Assembly (NCBI GenBank): GCA_021772055.1
Contig: JAETNR010000005.1
Coordinates: 62,001 to 126,000, forward strand
Reading direction: 5' to 3'
Length of the DNA: 64,000 nt
Origin: Blautia sp.
GTDB taxonomy: Bacteria; Bacillota; Clostridia; Lachnospirales; Lachnospiraceae
In this document: piece after piece, positions 15,849 through 24,212 of the stretch
How the letters are laid out: each line of letters begins with the position of its first letter
How positions within the stretch are numbered: the first letter of the stretch is position 1
Made by a program: the position numbers and the translations under genes
The notes under the pieces: model-generated
Told to the model about the DNA's origin: nothing
What the model saw: the letters and a program-made list of their open reading frames with translations, nothing else
The model's database searches: none

Positions 15849-17117
15849 ATGGAACAATTATTTAGTCTGAGTATTGCAATGATGGCTGGCCTTTTGATGT
15901 CCAGAATTGCCAAGGTACTGAAGCTTCCGGCAGTGACTGCCTATCTGGTAGGCGGTATTCTGATCGGGCCGTATGTGCTTGGACAGCTTGGAATCCGGGG
16001 CATGGGATTTATCAGTGGAGAAAATGTAAAAGAATACGCGATTTTCTGTGATGTGGCATTGGGATTTATTGCTTTTGATATCGGAAACGAATTCCGTCTT
16101 TCACAGCTTCGCTCTATCGGAAAGCAGGCTACCGTGATCGCCTTTACACAGGCGCTCTCAGCAACGATTCTGGTGGATGCGGCTATGATCGGGCTTCATT
16201 TTATGATGCCGGATGTGATGAGCATTTCCATGGCACTGGTACTTGGGGCGATTGCAACAGCGACAGCTCCTGCAGCTACGCTGATGGTAGTGCGCCAGTA
16301 CAAAGCCAAGGGACCGCTGACCAGCATCCTGCTGCCCATTGTAGCATTGGATGATGCCATTGGCCTTGTGGTATTTGCCGTATCCTGCGGTGTTGCCAAT
16401 GCATTGGAAAGCGGCACGATCAGCATTGTTTCTGTTTTGGTACAGCCTTTGCTGGAGGTTGTTTTGTCACTGCTTCTGGGCTCTCTGATGGGATGGCTTC
16501 TGACTATTGCAGAACGGTACTTTGAGTCAAACAGCCGTAGACTTTCTATTATTATTACGTTTGTGCTTTTTACAGTGGCCCTTTCTATGCTGAAGTTTGA
16601 AGTGGGTGGAATCGAAATCGGATTTTCCTCACTTCTTGTGTGCATGATGCTGGGAACCATCTTCTGCAATATCTGTGATTTCTCAGAAGATATGATGGCC
16701 AGGGCGGATAAATGGACAGCGCCTCTTTTTGTTCTGTTTTTTGTATTGAGCGGTGCAGAGTTGGAACTGGGTGTATTCCGCAATATTGCGATTGTGGGAA
16801 TCGGTGTCACCTATATTATTTTCCGTTCCTTCGGAAAGTGGCTGGGTGCATTTGCAGGTGCCAACTGGATGAAGTGCAGCGATACTATTCGGAAATACCT
16901 TGGGATTACGCTGCTTCCCCAGGCGGGTGTTGCCCTCGGAATGTCCATGACCGTGACGGAAACGATGGGAGAGCCCGGAAGGTTAATAAGAAATATTACG
17001 CTGTTTTCTGTTCTGATCTATGAACTGGCAGGACCGCTGCTTACGAAGATTTCTCTTATGAAAGCAGGCGAGATATCCCCGAGACCGGAGATCGTGAAAA
17101 CACCCAATCAAAAATAA
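15849..17117 (+). CDS. Cation:proton antiporter (CPA2/KefB-like membrane domain)
   Basis: 422 residues with about twelve membrane helices. Typical segments are KLPAVTAYLVGGILIGPYVLG, LGFIAFDIGNEF and ALVLGAIATATAPAATLMVV followed by LDDAIGLVVFA, the helix with the conserved acidic pair used for ion exchange. There is no C-terminal RCK/TrkA nucleotide-binding domain. The start at 15849 follows GAGGGGAAAG. It likely exchanges K+ or Na+ for H+; no operon partner is seen. Confidence 0.88.
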   Translation: MEQLFSLSIAMMAGLLMSRIAKVLKLPAVTAYLVGGILIGPYVLGQLGIRGMGFISGENVKEYAIFCDVALGFIAFDIGNEFRLSQLRSIGKQATVIAFTQALSATILVDAAMIGLHFMMPDVMSISMALVLGAIATATAPAATLMVVRQYKAKGPLTSILLPIVALDDAIGLVVFAVSCGVANALESGTISIVSVLVQPLLEVVLSLLLGSLMGWLLTIAERYFESNSRRLSIIITFVLFTVALSMLKFEVGGIEIGFSSLLVCMMLGTIFCNICDFSEDMMARADKWTAPLFVLFFVLSGAELELGVFRNIAIVGIGVTYIIFRSFGKWLGAFAGANWMKCSDTIRKYLGITLLPQAGVALGMSMTVTETMGEPGRLIRNITLFSVLIYELAGPLLTKISLMKAGEISPRPEIVKTPNQK

Positions 17118-17447
17118 AGAACGTACGGATCTGGCTGTGATTTTTTAGAAAACCATAGAGTCCGGATGCTTGTGAGCAGGAATTATCGTTACTTTTCACA
17201 CGGCACTATCCCGCGAGGCGTTTTGGCATGAATATGCCAAAATCCCGAGACATACAAGCCAAAATTCCATTGCCGAAGGCAATCTGGAATGAATTTTGGC
17301 TACGTTACTGGGAACGGAGTGAACAGTAACGAATTATTTCCTTACAGGCATTCGGGCTTTCTTTTATTTCAAATAAAAACAAACAAAAACCTCACATAAA
17401 AACAAACAAAAACCACATCAAAACACAGAAAAACATGTTGGATTTTG
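17118..17447. repeat. Intergenic region: stacked-hairpin repeat, then A/C-rich operator repeats
   Basis: Between 17190 and 17335 there are three strong hairpins: TTTTGGCAT...ATGCCAAAA, GCCAAAATTC...GAATTTTGGC and GTTACTG...CAGTAAC. The last pair frames the block, since GTTACT also occurs at its left edge. No coding frame is seen. The arrangement resembles a dispersed palindromic (REP/MITE-like) element. From 17373 the sequence changes to A/C-rich direct repeats described separately. Confidence 0.6.
17373..17435 (+). promoter_or_regulatory. Triple direct-repeat operator upstream of the glycyl-radical operon
   Basis: ATAAAAACAAACAAAAACC occurs twice exactly (17373-17391, 17396-17414) and once with four changes (17417-17435). 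The copies are 23 and 21 bases apart, about two helical turns, and end just before the -35 box. Related copies sit around the fucA promoter. The DeoR regulator encoded at 29699-30469 is the likely binder (inference). Confidence 0.7.
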
Positions 17448-17476
17448 TTGACATTATAGGAACGAGGGCGTATAAT
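17448..17476 (+). promoter_or_regulatory. Promoter of the glycyl-radical diol dehydratase operon
   Basis: Perfect -35 TTGACA (17448-17453) and -10 TATAAT (17471-17476) with a 17-base spacer. A leader of about 90 bases follows. Such a strong core promoter implies that control is by repression, in line with the operator repeats immediately upstream. Confidence 0.85.
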
Positions 17477-17574
17477 AAATTATATGTAAATTGCTGTTTT
17501 CATCCTTTGAAATGGAAATGGTATCATAGGAAAACATGGCGGCGATACCGCTGTGGGAAAGGAGAAGCGTGGAG

Positions 17575-20094
17575 ATGTTTAATACCACAGATATTCCCAA
17601 ATCTTCCAGAATCACCAGACTTGTAGATAATCTATATGCGAAGATGCCGGTAATTGAATCTGCAAGAGCCAGACTTCTTACAGAGTCTTATATGGCTACG
17701 GAGGGCCAGCCTGTGATAACAAGGCGTGCGGAGGCTTTTGCCCATATCCTGCGGCACATTCCCATCATTATTCGTGATGAGGAGCTGATCGTGGGAAGCA
17801 GTACCCTGGCGCCCAGAGGCTGTCAGACATTCCCGGAATTTTCCTTCCAGTGGCTGGAAGAGGAACTGGATACGGTTGAAACGAGGAGCGCGGACCCGTT
17901 TTATATCGCAGAAGAAACAAAACAGGAGCTTCGGGAAATACATAAATACTGGAAAGGGAAAACCACCAGTGAACTTGCGCTGTCCTATATGGCTCCGGAA
18001 GCAATAAAAGCAATTGAACACAATATTTTTACACCGGGTAATTACTTTTACAATGGTGTAGGACATGTCACCGTGAAATATGAAGAGGTTTTAGCCATTG
18101 GATTCGAGGGAATCATGGCCAAAGCACAGAAGGAACTTGAGAAGTGCCGGGTGGGCGACGGCGATTATGCGAAGCGCTCCCGTTTTCTTGAGGCAGTGAT
18201 CTTAAGCTGTGAAGCGGTGATCGAATATGCACAGCGCTATGCAATGCTGGCAGACGAGATGGCTTCCAGGTGCGTTGACCCGGTGCGTAAGCGGGAACTG
18301 CAGATTATTGCACAGAATTGCAGCCGGGTTCCTGCAAAAGGAGCCTCCGGATTCTATGAGGCATGTCAGTCCTTCTGGTTTGTACAGCAGCTTTTGCAGA
18401 TAGAATCCAGCGGGCATTCCATTTCGCCGGGGCGTTTTGACCAGTATATGTATCCTTATTATCAGAAGGATCTGGAGAACGGCAATATTACCCGGGAGTT
18501 TGCCCAGGAGCTGATGGACTGCGTCTGGGTGAAACTCAATGACCTGAATAAATGCCGTGATGCTGCCTCTGCTGAAGGCTTTGCAGGATACAGTCTGTTC
18601 CAGAATCTGATTGCAGGGGGACAGAATAAGGACGGGGAGGATGTGACCAACGACCTTTCCATTATGTGTATCCAGGCCTCCATGCATGTGCATCTGCCTC
18701 AGCCGTCCCTCTCTGTCCGGGTGTGGAACGGATCCCCGCATGAGTTTTTGATCAAGGCCGCAGAGCTTACCCGAACAGGAATCGGACTTCCCGCTTACTA
18801 CAATGATGAAGTGATCATTCCGGCACTGCAGAACCGGGGATTGTCTCTTGCGGATGCCCGCGAGTACAATATCATCGGCTGTGTGGAACCCCAGAAGGCC
18901 GGCAAGACGGAAGGCTGGCATGACGCAGCATTCTTTAATATGTGCCGCCCGATGGAACTTGTTTTCTCCAATGGCATGGACAAAGGAGAAATGGTGGGAA
19001 TCCCAACCGGCGATGTGACGAAAATGACCAGCTTTGAAGAGGTTTATGATGCTTACAAGAAGCAGATGGAATACTGCATTTCCCTTCTTGTCAATGCAGA
19101 CAATGCCATTGATGTAGCCCATGCAGAGCGCTGCCCGCTGCCGTTTTTGTCCAGTATGGTGGATGACTGCCTGACAAGGGGAAAAACAGTGCAGGAGGGC
19201 GGAGCGGTTTATAACTTTACAGGCCCCCAGGGCTTTGGAATAGCCAATATGGCGGATTCTCTGTATGCTATCCGCAAGCTTGTTTTCCAGGATAAAAAGG
19301 TTACCATGGAAGAATATAAAAATGCCCTGATCTGGAACTACGGAAAAGGAATGGATGAAAAGACCGCCGCAGAAGTAACAGCCGCAGTACTGGAAACCTT
19401 AAAAGCCCAGGGACAGGCTGTGAATGAAGAAACTGTTTCTTCTATATTAAATACGGTTCTGTACGCGAAGCCCTCAGATCAGGAGATGGCAAGGTATCAG
19501 GAAATCCATCAGCTGATTGAGGAAGTGCCCAAGTTCGGAAATGATATTCTGGATGTGGACCTGTTTGCAAGAGATGTGGCTTACACTTATACAAGGCCTT
19601 TGGAAAAATACAAGAACCCAAGGGGCGGTCAGTACCAGGCCGGACTTTATCCGGTATCTGCCAATGTACCCCTGGGCGGACAGACAGGAGCTACCCCGGA
19701 CGGACGTTATGCCCATACTCCTGTGGCAGACGGGGTTTCCCCTTCCGCAGGCAAGGATGTGAACGGACCTACTGCAGCCGCAACCTCTGTTTCCAGGCTT
19801 GATCATTTTATCGTATCCAATGGTACCTTGTTTAATCAGAAATTCCATCCTTCTGCATTGTCCGGAAGAGATGGACTGGAGAAATTTGTGGCACTGATCC
19901 GTTCCTACTTCGACCAGAAGGGAATGCACATGCAGTTTAATGTGGTAAGCAGGGAAACACTTCTGGATGCACAGAAGAATCCGGAGAAATATAAGCATCT
20001 TGTAGTTCGTGTGGCAGGTTACAGCGCCCTGTTTACCACATTGTCACGTTCTCTGCAGGACGATATTATCCGGCGTACGGAACAGGGATTTTAA
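17575..20094 (+). CDS. Glycyl-radical (B12-independent) 1,2-propanediol/glycerol dehydratase
   Basis: 839 residues. The active-site block GCVEPQKAGKTEGWHD gives thiyl Cys436, Glu438 and Asp450, matching the Cys433/Glu435/Asp447 spacing of glycerol dehydratase; a GHS motif supplies the substrate-binding His-Ser. The radical site is VRVAGYSA with Gly815 near the C-terminus. These residues favour a diol dehydratase over pyruvate formate-lyase or choline lyase. The reaction would be 1,2-propanediol to propionaldehyde and water. The ATG at 17575 follows AAAGGAG; a GTG at 17569 is a rival. No long N-terminal targeting extension is present, unlike several microcompartment glycyl-radical enzymes. First gene of a four-gene operon. 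Confidence 0.92.
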   Translation: MFNTTDIPKSSRITRLVDNLYAKMPVIESARARLLTESYMATEGQPVITRRAEAFAHILRHIPIIIRDEELIVGSSTLAPRGCQTFPEFSFQWLEEELDTVETRSADPFYIAEETKQELREIHKYWKGKTTSELALSYMAPEAIKAIEHNIFTPGNYFYNGVGHVTVKYEEVLAIGFEGIMAKAQKELEKCRVGDGDYAKRSRFLEAVILSCEAVIEYAQRYAMLADEMASRCVDPVRKRELQIIAQNCSRVPAKGASGFYEACQSFWFVQQLLQIESSGHSISPGRFDQYMYPYYQKDLENGNITREFAQELMDCVWVKLNDLNKCRDAASAEGFAGYSLFQNLIAGGQNKDGEDVTNDLSIMCIQASMHVHLPQPSLSVRVWNGSPHEFLIKAAELTRTGIGLPAYYNDEVIIPALQNRGLSLADAREYNIIGCVEPQKAGKTEGWHDAAFFNMCRPMELVFSNGMDKGEMVGIPTGDVTKMTSFEEVYDAYKKQMEYCISLLVNADNAIDVAHAERCPLPFLSSMVDDCLTRGKTVQEGGAVYNFTGPQGFGIANMADSLYAIRKLVFQDKKVTMEEYKNALIWNYGKGMDEKTAAEVTAAVLETLKAQGQAVNEETVSSILNTVLYAKPSDQEMARYQEIHQLIEEVPKFGNDILDVDLFARDVAYTYTRPLEKYKNPRGGQYQAGLYPVSANVPLGGQTGATPDGRYAHTPVADGVSPSAGKDVNGPTAAATSVSRLDHFIVSNGTLFNQKFHPSALSGRDGLEKFVALIRSYFDQKGMHMQFNVVSRETLLDAQKNPEKYKHLVVRVAGYSALFTTLSRSLQDDIIRRTEQGF

Positions 20095-20104
20095 GGAGAC
20101 ACCT

Positions 20105-20896
20105 ATGGATTATTTAGAAACAAAAGGCAGGGTTTTTGATATCCAGCGCTATTCGATCCATGATGGCCCGGGAATCCGCACCATCGTATTTCTGAAAGGC
20201 TGTGTTCTTCGCTGCCGCTGGTGCTGTAATCCGGAATCCCAGGAATATGCCATACAGACCATGAAGGTTCAGGGAGAAGATAAGGTGATCGGCCGGGATG
20301 TGACTGTCCGGGAAATGATCGAGCAGGTGGAAAAGGACCGCCCTTATTATTACCGTTCCGGGGGCGGGCTGACTCTGTCCGGAGGGGAATGCCTCTGCCA
20401 GCCGGAATTTGCCCGGGATCTTCTTAAGGCAGCAAAGGAGCGGGGGATAAATACAGCGATTGAAAGCATGGCCTGTGCCCCTTTTGAACGCATTGAAATG
20501 CTTTTGCCTTATCTGGATATTTATCTTATGGATATCAAGCACACGAACCCGGATAAGCATCGGGAATTTACAGGCAGATCAAATGAACTGATGCTGGAAA
20601 ATGCCAGAAAAACAGCCTTGTCCGGACAGACGAAGCTGGTGATCCGTGTTCCCGTGATTCCCACCTTCAATGATACAGTGGAAGAAATACAGGGAATTGC
20701 CCGCTTTGCAGCGACTCTTCCCGGGGTGACCAGGATTCATCTCCTGCCGTATCACAGGCTTGGCCAGGATAAGTATGAAGGCCTTGGCAGAACATATCAG
20801 ATGGACGGAATTCTTCCTCCCTCTATGGAACATATGGATACATTAAAAAAGGCAGTACATGGGGTATGCGGTCTGGACTGCCAGATAGGAGGTTGA
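20105..20896 (+). CDS. Glycyl-radical enzyme activating protein (radical SAM)
   Basis: 263 residues. Cys33, Cys37 and Cys40 (CVLRCRWC, Cx3Cx2C) hold the SAM-binding 4Fe-4S cluster; GGGLTLSGGE is the conserved SAM-contact motif. It generates the glycyl radical on the dehydratase encoded ten bases upstream. Many diol-dehydratase activases carry an extra ferredoxin-like insert with eight cysteines after the first cluster; here CNPES runs directly into a short linker, so that insert is missing and the protein looks like the minimal PflA form. Ribosome site GGAGACACC. Confidence 0.92.
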   Translation: MDYLETKGRVFDIQRYSIHDGPGIRTIVFLKGCVLRCRWCCNPESQEYAIQTMKVQGEDKVIGRDVTVREMIEQVEKDRPYYYRSGGGLTLSGGECLCQPEFARDLLKAAKERGINTAIESMACAPFERIEMLLPYLDIYLMDIKHTNPDKHREFTGRSNELMLENARKTALSGQTKLVIRVPVIPTFNDTVEEIQGIARFAATLPGVTRIHLLPYHRLGQDKYEGLGRTYQMDGILPPSMEHMDTLKKAVHGVCGLDCQIGG

Positions 20897-20900
20897 AAAA

Positions 20901-21278
20901 ATGGCATATTTAGATGACCTGTCTCCGGAGGTGAAGCAGCGCATTGTACAGGAGCTTGTTCCGGGAAAACAGATCTCTCTGGCACATATTATTGCCAACC
21001 CGGATAAGATCCTTTATACAAAGCTGGGACTCGACCCTGCTATTGAGTATTCCAGGTCCGCGATTGGGATCCTGACCATAAGCCCTGCGGAAACAGCCAT
21101 TATTATGGGGGATATTGCCATCAAGTCCTCCGGCGTGGAACTTGGGTTTGTAGACCGCTTCAGCGGAAGCCTGATTATTACGGGAACTGTATCGGAAGTG
21201 GAAGCGGCTGTGAGCGCCATTTTGGACTATGTAGGCGAAAAACTGGGATTCGCTGTTTGTCCGATCACCAGGACCTGA
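20901..21278 (+). CDS. pduU: Microcompartment shell protein PduU/EutS-like (permuted BMC-H)
   Basis: 125 residues. The order of elements is the circularly permuted BMC fold: an N-terminal strand region (RIVQELVPGKQISLAHIIANP, the plug-forming part in PduU), then GLDPAIEYSRSAIGILTISPAETAIIMGDIAIKSSGVELGFVD. It forms hexameric shell tiles with a capped pore. The start has a GGAGG site four bases after the activase stop. Confidence 0.92.
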   Translation: MAYLDDLSPEVKQRIVQELVPGKQISLAHIIANPDKILYTKLGLDPAIEYSRSAIGILTISPAETAIIMGDIAIKSSGVELGFVDRFSGSLIITGTVSEVEAAVSAILDYVGEKLGFAVCPITRT

Positions 21279-21285
21279 GAATTTT

Positions 21286-21804
21286 ATGAAGAAGATTGCC
21301 CTGATGGGCCGGAGCGAGGCGGGAAAAACCACCCTGACCCAGGCCCTGAAAGGAGAAAAGATTCATTATCACAAAACCCAGTATGTGAATTATTTTGACG
21401 TGATCATTGACACTCCGGGGGAATATGCGCAGACAAAGGGGTTGGGACATGCTCTGGCTCTTTATACTTACGAGGCGGACATTGTGGGCCTACTCTGTTC
21501 CGCAATTGAACCCTACTGCCTGTTTCCTCCCTGCTGCACCTGTATGGCCAACAGGGAAGTAGTGGGAATCGTTACTAAGATCAATCACCCAGATGCCAAT
21601 ACAGAACGTGCAGCCTCCTGGCTTCGTCTGGCTGGATGCAAAAAAATCTTCTATGTAGATTCCAAACTGCACCAGGGAATTCCGGAAATTCTGGAGTATT
21701 TAAGAGAAGAAGGAGATGTCCTGCCCTGGGAGAAAGAAGAAAATGAAATCAACAAGAAACAACAATCACAAACCAATAAAAACAACATGAAACAACAAGT
21801 ATAG
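21286..21804 (+). CDS. pduV: PduV/EutP-type small GTPase with a Gln/Asn/Lys tail
   Basis: 172 residues. Walker A is GRSEAGKT (8-15); switch region DTPGEY, and a TKINHPDA segment equivalent to the TKxD guanine motif. PduV-type proteins associate with microcompartments and help their positioning. The last 17 or so residues (from about 154) are a low-complexity K/N/Q run encoded by A/C-rich DNA that contains two copies of the locus operator repeat, so the tail probably reflects an operator written into the gene end. Last gene of the glycyl-radical operon. Confidence 0.9.
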   Translation: MKKIALMGRSEAGKTTLTQALKGEKIHYHKTQYVNYFDVIIDTPGEYAQTKGLGHALALYTYEADIVGLLCSAIEPYCLFPPCCTCMANREVVGIVTKINHPDANTERAASWLRLAGCKKIFYVDSKLHQGIPEILEYLREEGDVLPWEKEENEINKKQQSQTNKNNMKQQV

Positions 21805-21857
21805 CTTGACAAATTTCGTTAAATGGAGTAAAATCACCATAGAAACAAAAAGAAACC
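21756..21857 (+). promoter_or_regulatory. Operator repeats around the fucA promoter
   Basis: Copies of the ATAAAAACAAACAAAAACC element occur at 21756-21774 (14 of 19 matching), 21776-21794 (14 of 19) and 21839-21857 (16 of 19). The first two lie inside the end of pduV; the third is just past the -10 box, where a bound repressor would block transcription. The outer spacing of 63 bases equals three 21-base turns. Confidence 0.6.
21806..21834 (+). promoter_or_regulatory. Promoter of the main microcompartment operon
   Basis: TTGACA at 21806-21811 and TAAAAT at 21829-21834, 17 bases apart, directly after the pduV stop. It would drive fucA and the long same-strand gene run to 37810. Confidence 0.8.
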
Positions 21858-21915
21858 AAGAGGTGCATATTTTTAAAAAGATTACAGCACCGAAACGCTT
21901 AAGGAGGAAAAAAGC

Positions 21916-22773
21916 ATGGTAAACGAATTTGAAATCAAAAAACAGATTTGCGACATCGGCAGGAGGATCTACAACCGCAACATGGTGGCTGCGAATGATG
22001 GAAACATTTCCGTAAAACTCAATGACAATGAATTCCTTTGCACACCAACAGGTGTATCCAAAGGCTTCATGACTCCGGAGTACATTTGTAAGGTAGATGC
22101 CAAGGGCAACGTAATTCAGGCAAACCCGGGATTTAAACCATCTTCCGAGATCAAGATGCATATGAGAGTATATGAGAAGAGACCGGATGTAGGATCTGTT
22201 GTACATGCTCATCCTATTTATGCAACTTCTTTCGCAATTGCAGGTATCCCGCTGACACAGCCGATCATGCCTGAGGCAGTTATTTCACTTGGATGCGTTC
22301 CGATCGCTGAGTACGGCACACCTTCTACAATGGAAATTCCGGACAACCTGGAAAAATACCTTCCATATTTTGATGCAGTTCTTCTTGAGAACCACGGAGC
22401 ACTTACTTGGAGCACAGATTTAAATGCTGCTTACATGAAGATGGAATCCGTTGAATTCTATGCACAGCTTCTGTACCAGTCCAAGCTTCTTGGCGGCCCG
22501 AAGGAATTCGATGAGAAGAACGTTGAAAAACTGTATGCAATCCGCCGTAAATTCGGTATGCCCGGCAAACATCCGGCAAGCATCTGCCTGAATAAGGATA
22601 AAAAGAACTGCCACAACTGCGGAGGCGCATGTGCTACAGACGAATACAAGCAGTTCCCGGGATATCAGTATGACTTTGTTGGAAAGGAATGCAATGGAGC
22701 AGCTCCGTCCGCAGACGCTGAATTAGTAGCAAATATTACCAAACAGGTAATGGCTCAGCTGGGAATGAAATAA
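21916..22773 (+). CDS. fucA: Class II aldolase, L-fuculose/rhamnulose-1-phosphate type, with targeting tail
   Basis: 285 residues. Zinc-binding pattern of the AraD/FucA family: NDGNISVK, SSEIKMHMRVY with the catalytic Glu, VVHAHPIY (HxH) and a later NHGALTW histidine. It splits fuculose- or rhamnulose-1-phosphate into DHAP and lactaldehyde, the source of 1,2-propanediol. After about residue 215 there is a C-terminal extension: a Cys-rich stretch (KKNCHNCGGACATDEYK) and then, after an Ala/Pro linker, an amphipathic helix DAELVANITKQVMAQLGMK, a likely microcompartment encapsulation peptide. First gene of the main operon; AAGGAGG site. Confidence 0.9.
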   Translation: MVNEFEIKKQICDIGRRIYNRNMVAANDGNISVKLNDNEFLCTPTGVSKGFMTPEYICKVDAKGNVIQANPGFKPSSEIKMHMRVYEKRPDVGSVVHAHPIYATSFAIAGIPLTQPIMPEAVISLGCVPIAEYGTPSTMEIPDNLEKYLPYFDAVLLENHGALTWSTDLNAAYMKMESVEFYAQLLYQSKLLGGPKEFDEKNVEKLYAIRRKFGMPGKHPASICLNKDKKNCHNCGGACATDEYKQFPGYQYDFVGKECNGAAPSADAELVANITKQVMAQLGMK

Positions 22774-22806
22774 TTTAGCAGTTTTTTATTAAAGGAGGAC
22801 AATCTC

Positions 22807-24195
22807 GTGCCAATCAGTGAAAACATCGTACAGGAAATTGTACAGGAAGTAATGGCAAAAATGCAGATTGCAGAAGCTCCGGCCGGGAAACATGGCATTT
22901 TTCAGGATATGAATGAAGCGATCGAGGCTGCCAAAAAGGCAGAACAGATCGTAAAAAGAATGTCCATGGACCAGAGAGAAAAGATCATTACCTGCATCCG
23001 TAAGAAAATCAAAGAAAATGCAGAAATCTTTGCACGCATGGGTGTTGAGGAAACCGGAATGGGAAATGTAGGAGATAAGATCCTGAAACACCATCTGGTA
23101 GCTGATAAAACACCTGGAACAGAGGATATTACCACAACCGCATGGTCCGGGGACAGAGGCCTTACTTTGATCGAAATGGGACCCTTCGGTGTGATCGGAG
23201 CGATTACTCCCTGCACCAACCCCAGCGAAACCATCCTGTGCAACACCATGGGAATGCTGGCAGGGGGAAATACCGTTGTATTTAACCCGCATCCGGCAGC
23301 AATCAAAACTTCAATCTATGCCATTAACATGTTAAACGAAGCTTCCCTGGAGTCAGGCGGCCCGGATAACATCGCCGTAACCGTAGAGAAGCCGACACTG
23401 GAAACAAGCAATATCATGATGAAACATAAAGATATCCCGCTGATCGCAGCAACAGGCGGCCCGGGCGTTGTAACCGCAGTTCTTTCCTCCGGCAAGAGAG
23501 GAATCGGTGCAGGTGCAGGAAACCCGCCGGCCCTGGTAGATGAGACAGCCGACATCCGTAAGGCTGCCCAGGATATCGTAAATGGATGTACCTTTGACAA
23601 CAATCTTCCCTGTATTGCAGAGAAGGAAATCGTGGCAGTTTCTTCTGTAGTAGATGAGCTGATGCATTATTTGATTACAGAAAATGACTGTTATCTGGCT
23701 TCCAAGGAAGAGCAGGACAAGCTGACGGCAGTTGTTCTTGCCGGCGGCAAACTGAACCGTAAATGCGTAGGACGTGATGCAAGAACACTTCTCTCCATGA
23801 TCGGTGTGGATGTACCTGCAAATATCCGCTGTATCGTATTCGAAGGACCGAAGGAACATCCCCTTATCGCGGAAGAACTTATGATGCCGATCCTCGGTGT
23901 TGTAAGAGCAAAGGATTTTGATGATGCGGTAGAGCAGGCTGTATGGCTTGAACACGGCAACCGCCATTCCGCACACATCCATTCCAAGAACATAGACAAT
24001 ATCACCAAATATGCGAAAGCAATCGATACCGCAATCCTTGTGAAGAATGCACCTTCCTATGCAGCTCTTGGATTCGGCGGAGAAGGCTATTGTACATTTA
24101 CCATCGCAAGCCGTACAGGAGAGGGACTTACAAGCGCAAGCACCTTTACCAAGAGAAGACGCTGCGTAATGTCTGACAGCCTTTGCATTCGTTAA
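22807..24195 (+). CDS. pduP: CoA-acylating propionaldehyde dehydrogenase PduP
   Basis: 462 residues, starting with GTG behind AAGGAGGACAATCTC. An N-terminal amphipathic helix (SENIVQEIVQEVMAKMQI) is the encapsulation peptide, joined by a short linker to the dehydrogenase. The catalytic cysteine is Cys269 in TFDNNLPCIAEKE. The reaction is propionaldehyde + CoA + NAD+ to propionyl-CoA + NADH. It feeds PduL encoded downstream and removes the toxic aldehyde within the shell. Confidence 0.95.
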   Translation: MPISENIVQEIVQEVMAKMQIAEAPAGKHGIFQDMNEAIEAAKKAEQIVKRMSMDQREKIITCIRKKIKENAEIFARMGVEETGMGNVGDKILKHHLVADKTPGTEDITTTAWSGDRGLTLIEMGPFGVIGAITPCTNPSETILCNTMGMLAGGNTVVFNPHPAAIKTSIYAINMLNEASLESGGPDNIAVTVEKPTLETSNIMMKHKDIPLIAATGGPGVVTAVLSSGKRGIGAGAGNPPALVDETADIRKAAQDIVNGCTFDNNLPCIAEKEIVAVSSVVDELMHYLITENDCYLASKEEQDKLTAVVLAGGKLNRKCVGRDARTLLSMIGVDVPANIRCIVFEGPKEHPLIAEELMMPILGVVRAKDFDDAVEQAVWLEHGNRHSAHIHSKNIDNITKYAKAIDTAILVKNAPSYAALGFGGEGYCTFTIASRTGEGLTSASTFTKRRRCVMSDSLCIR

Positions 24196-24212
24196 TCAGG
24201 AGGAGTAGAACA

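Noticed and set aside
18202-19122. Minus-strand open frame of about 300 codons
   Set aside because: It lies wholly within the glycyl-radical dehydratase gene on the other strand and shows no recognisable domain.
17575-20094. Reading the glycyl-radical enzyme as a choline trimethylamine-lyase or pyruvate formate-lyase
   Set aside because: The Cys-x-Glu...Asp spacing and GHS motif match diol/glycerol dehydratases, and the neighbours are a lactaldehyde-forming aldolase and Pdu proteins, not choline genes.
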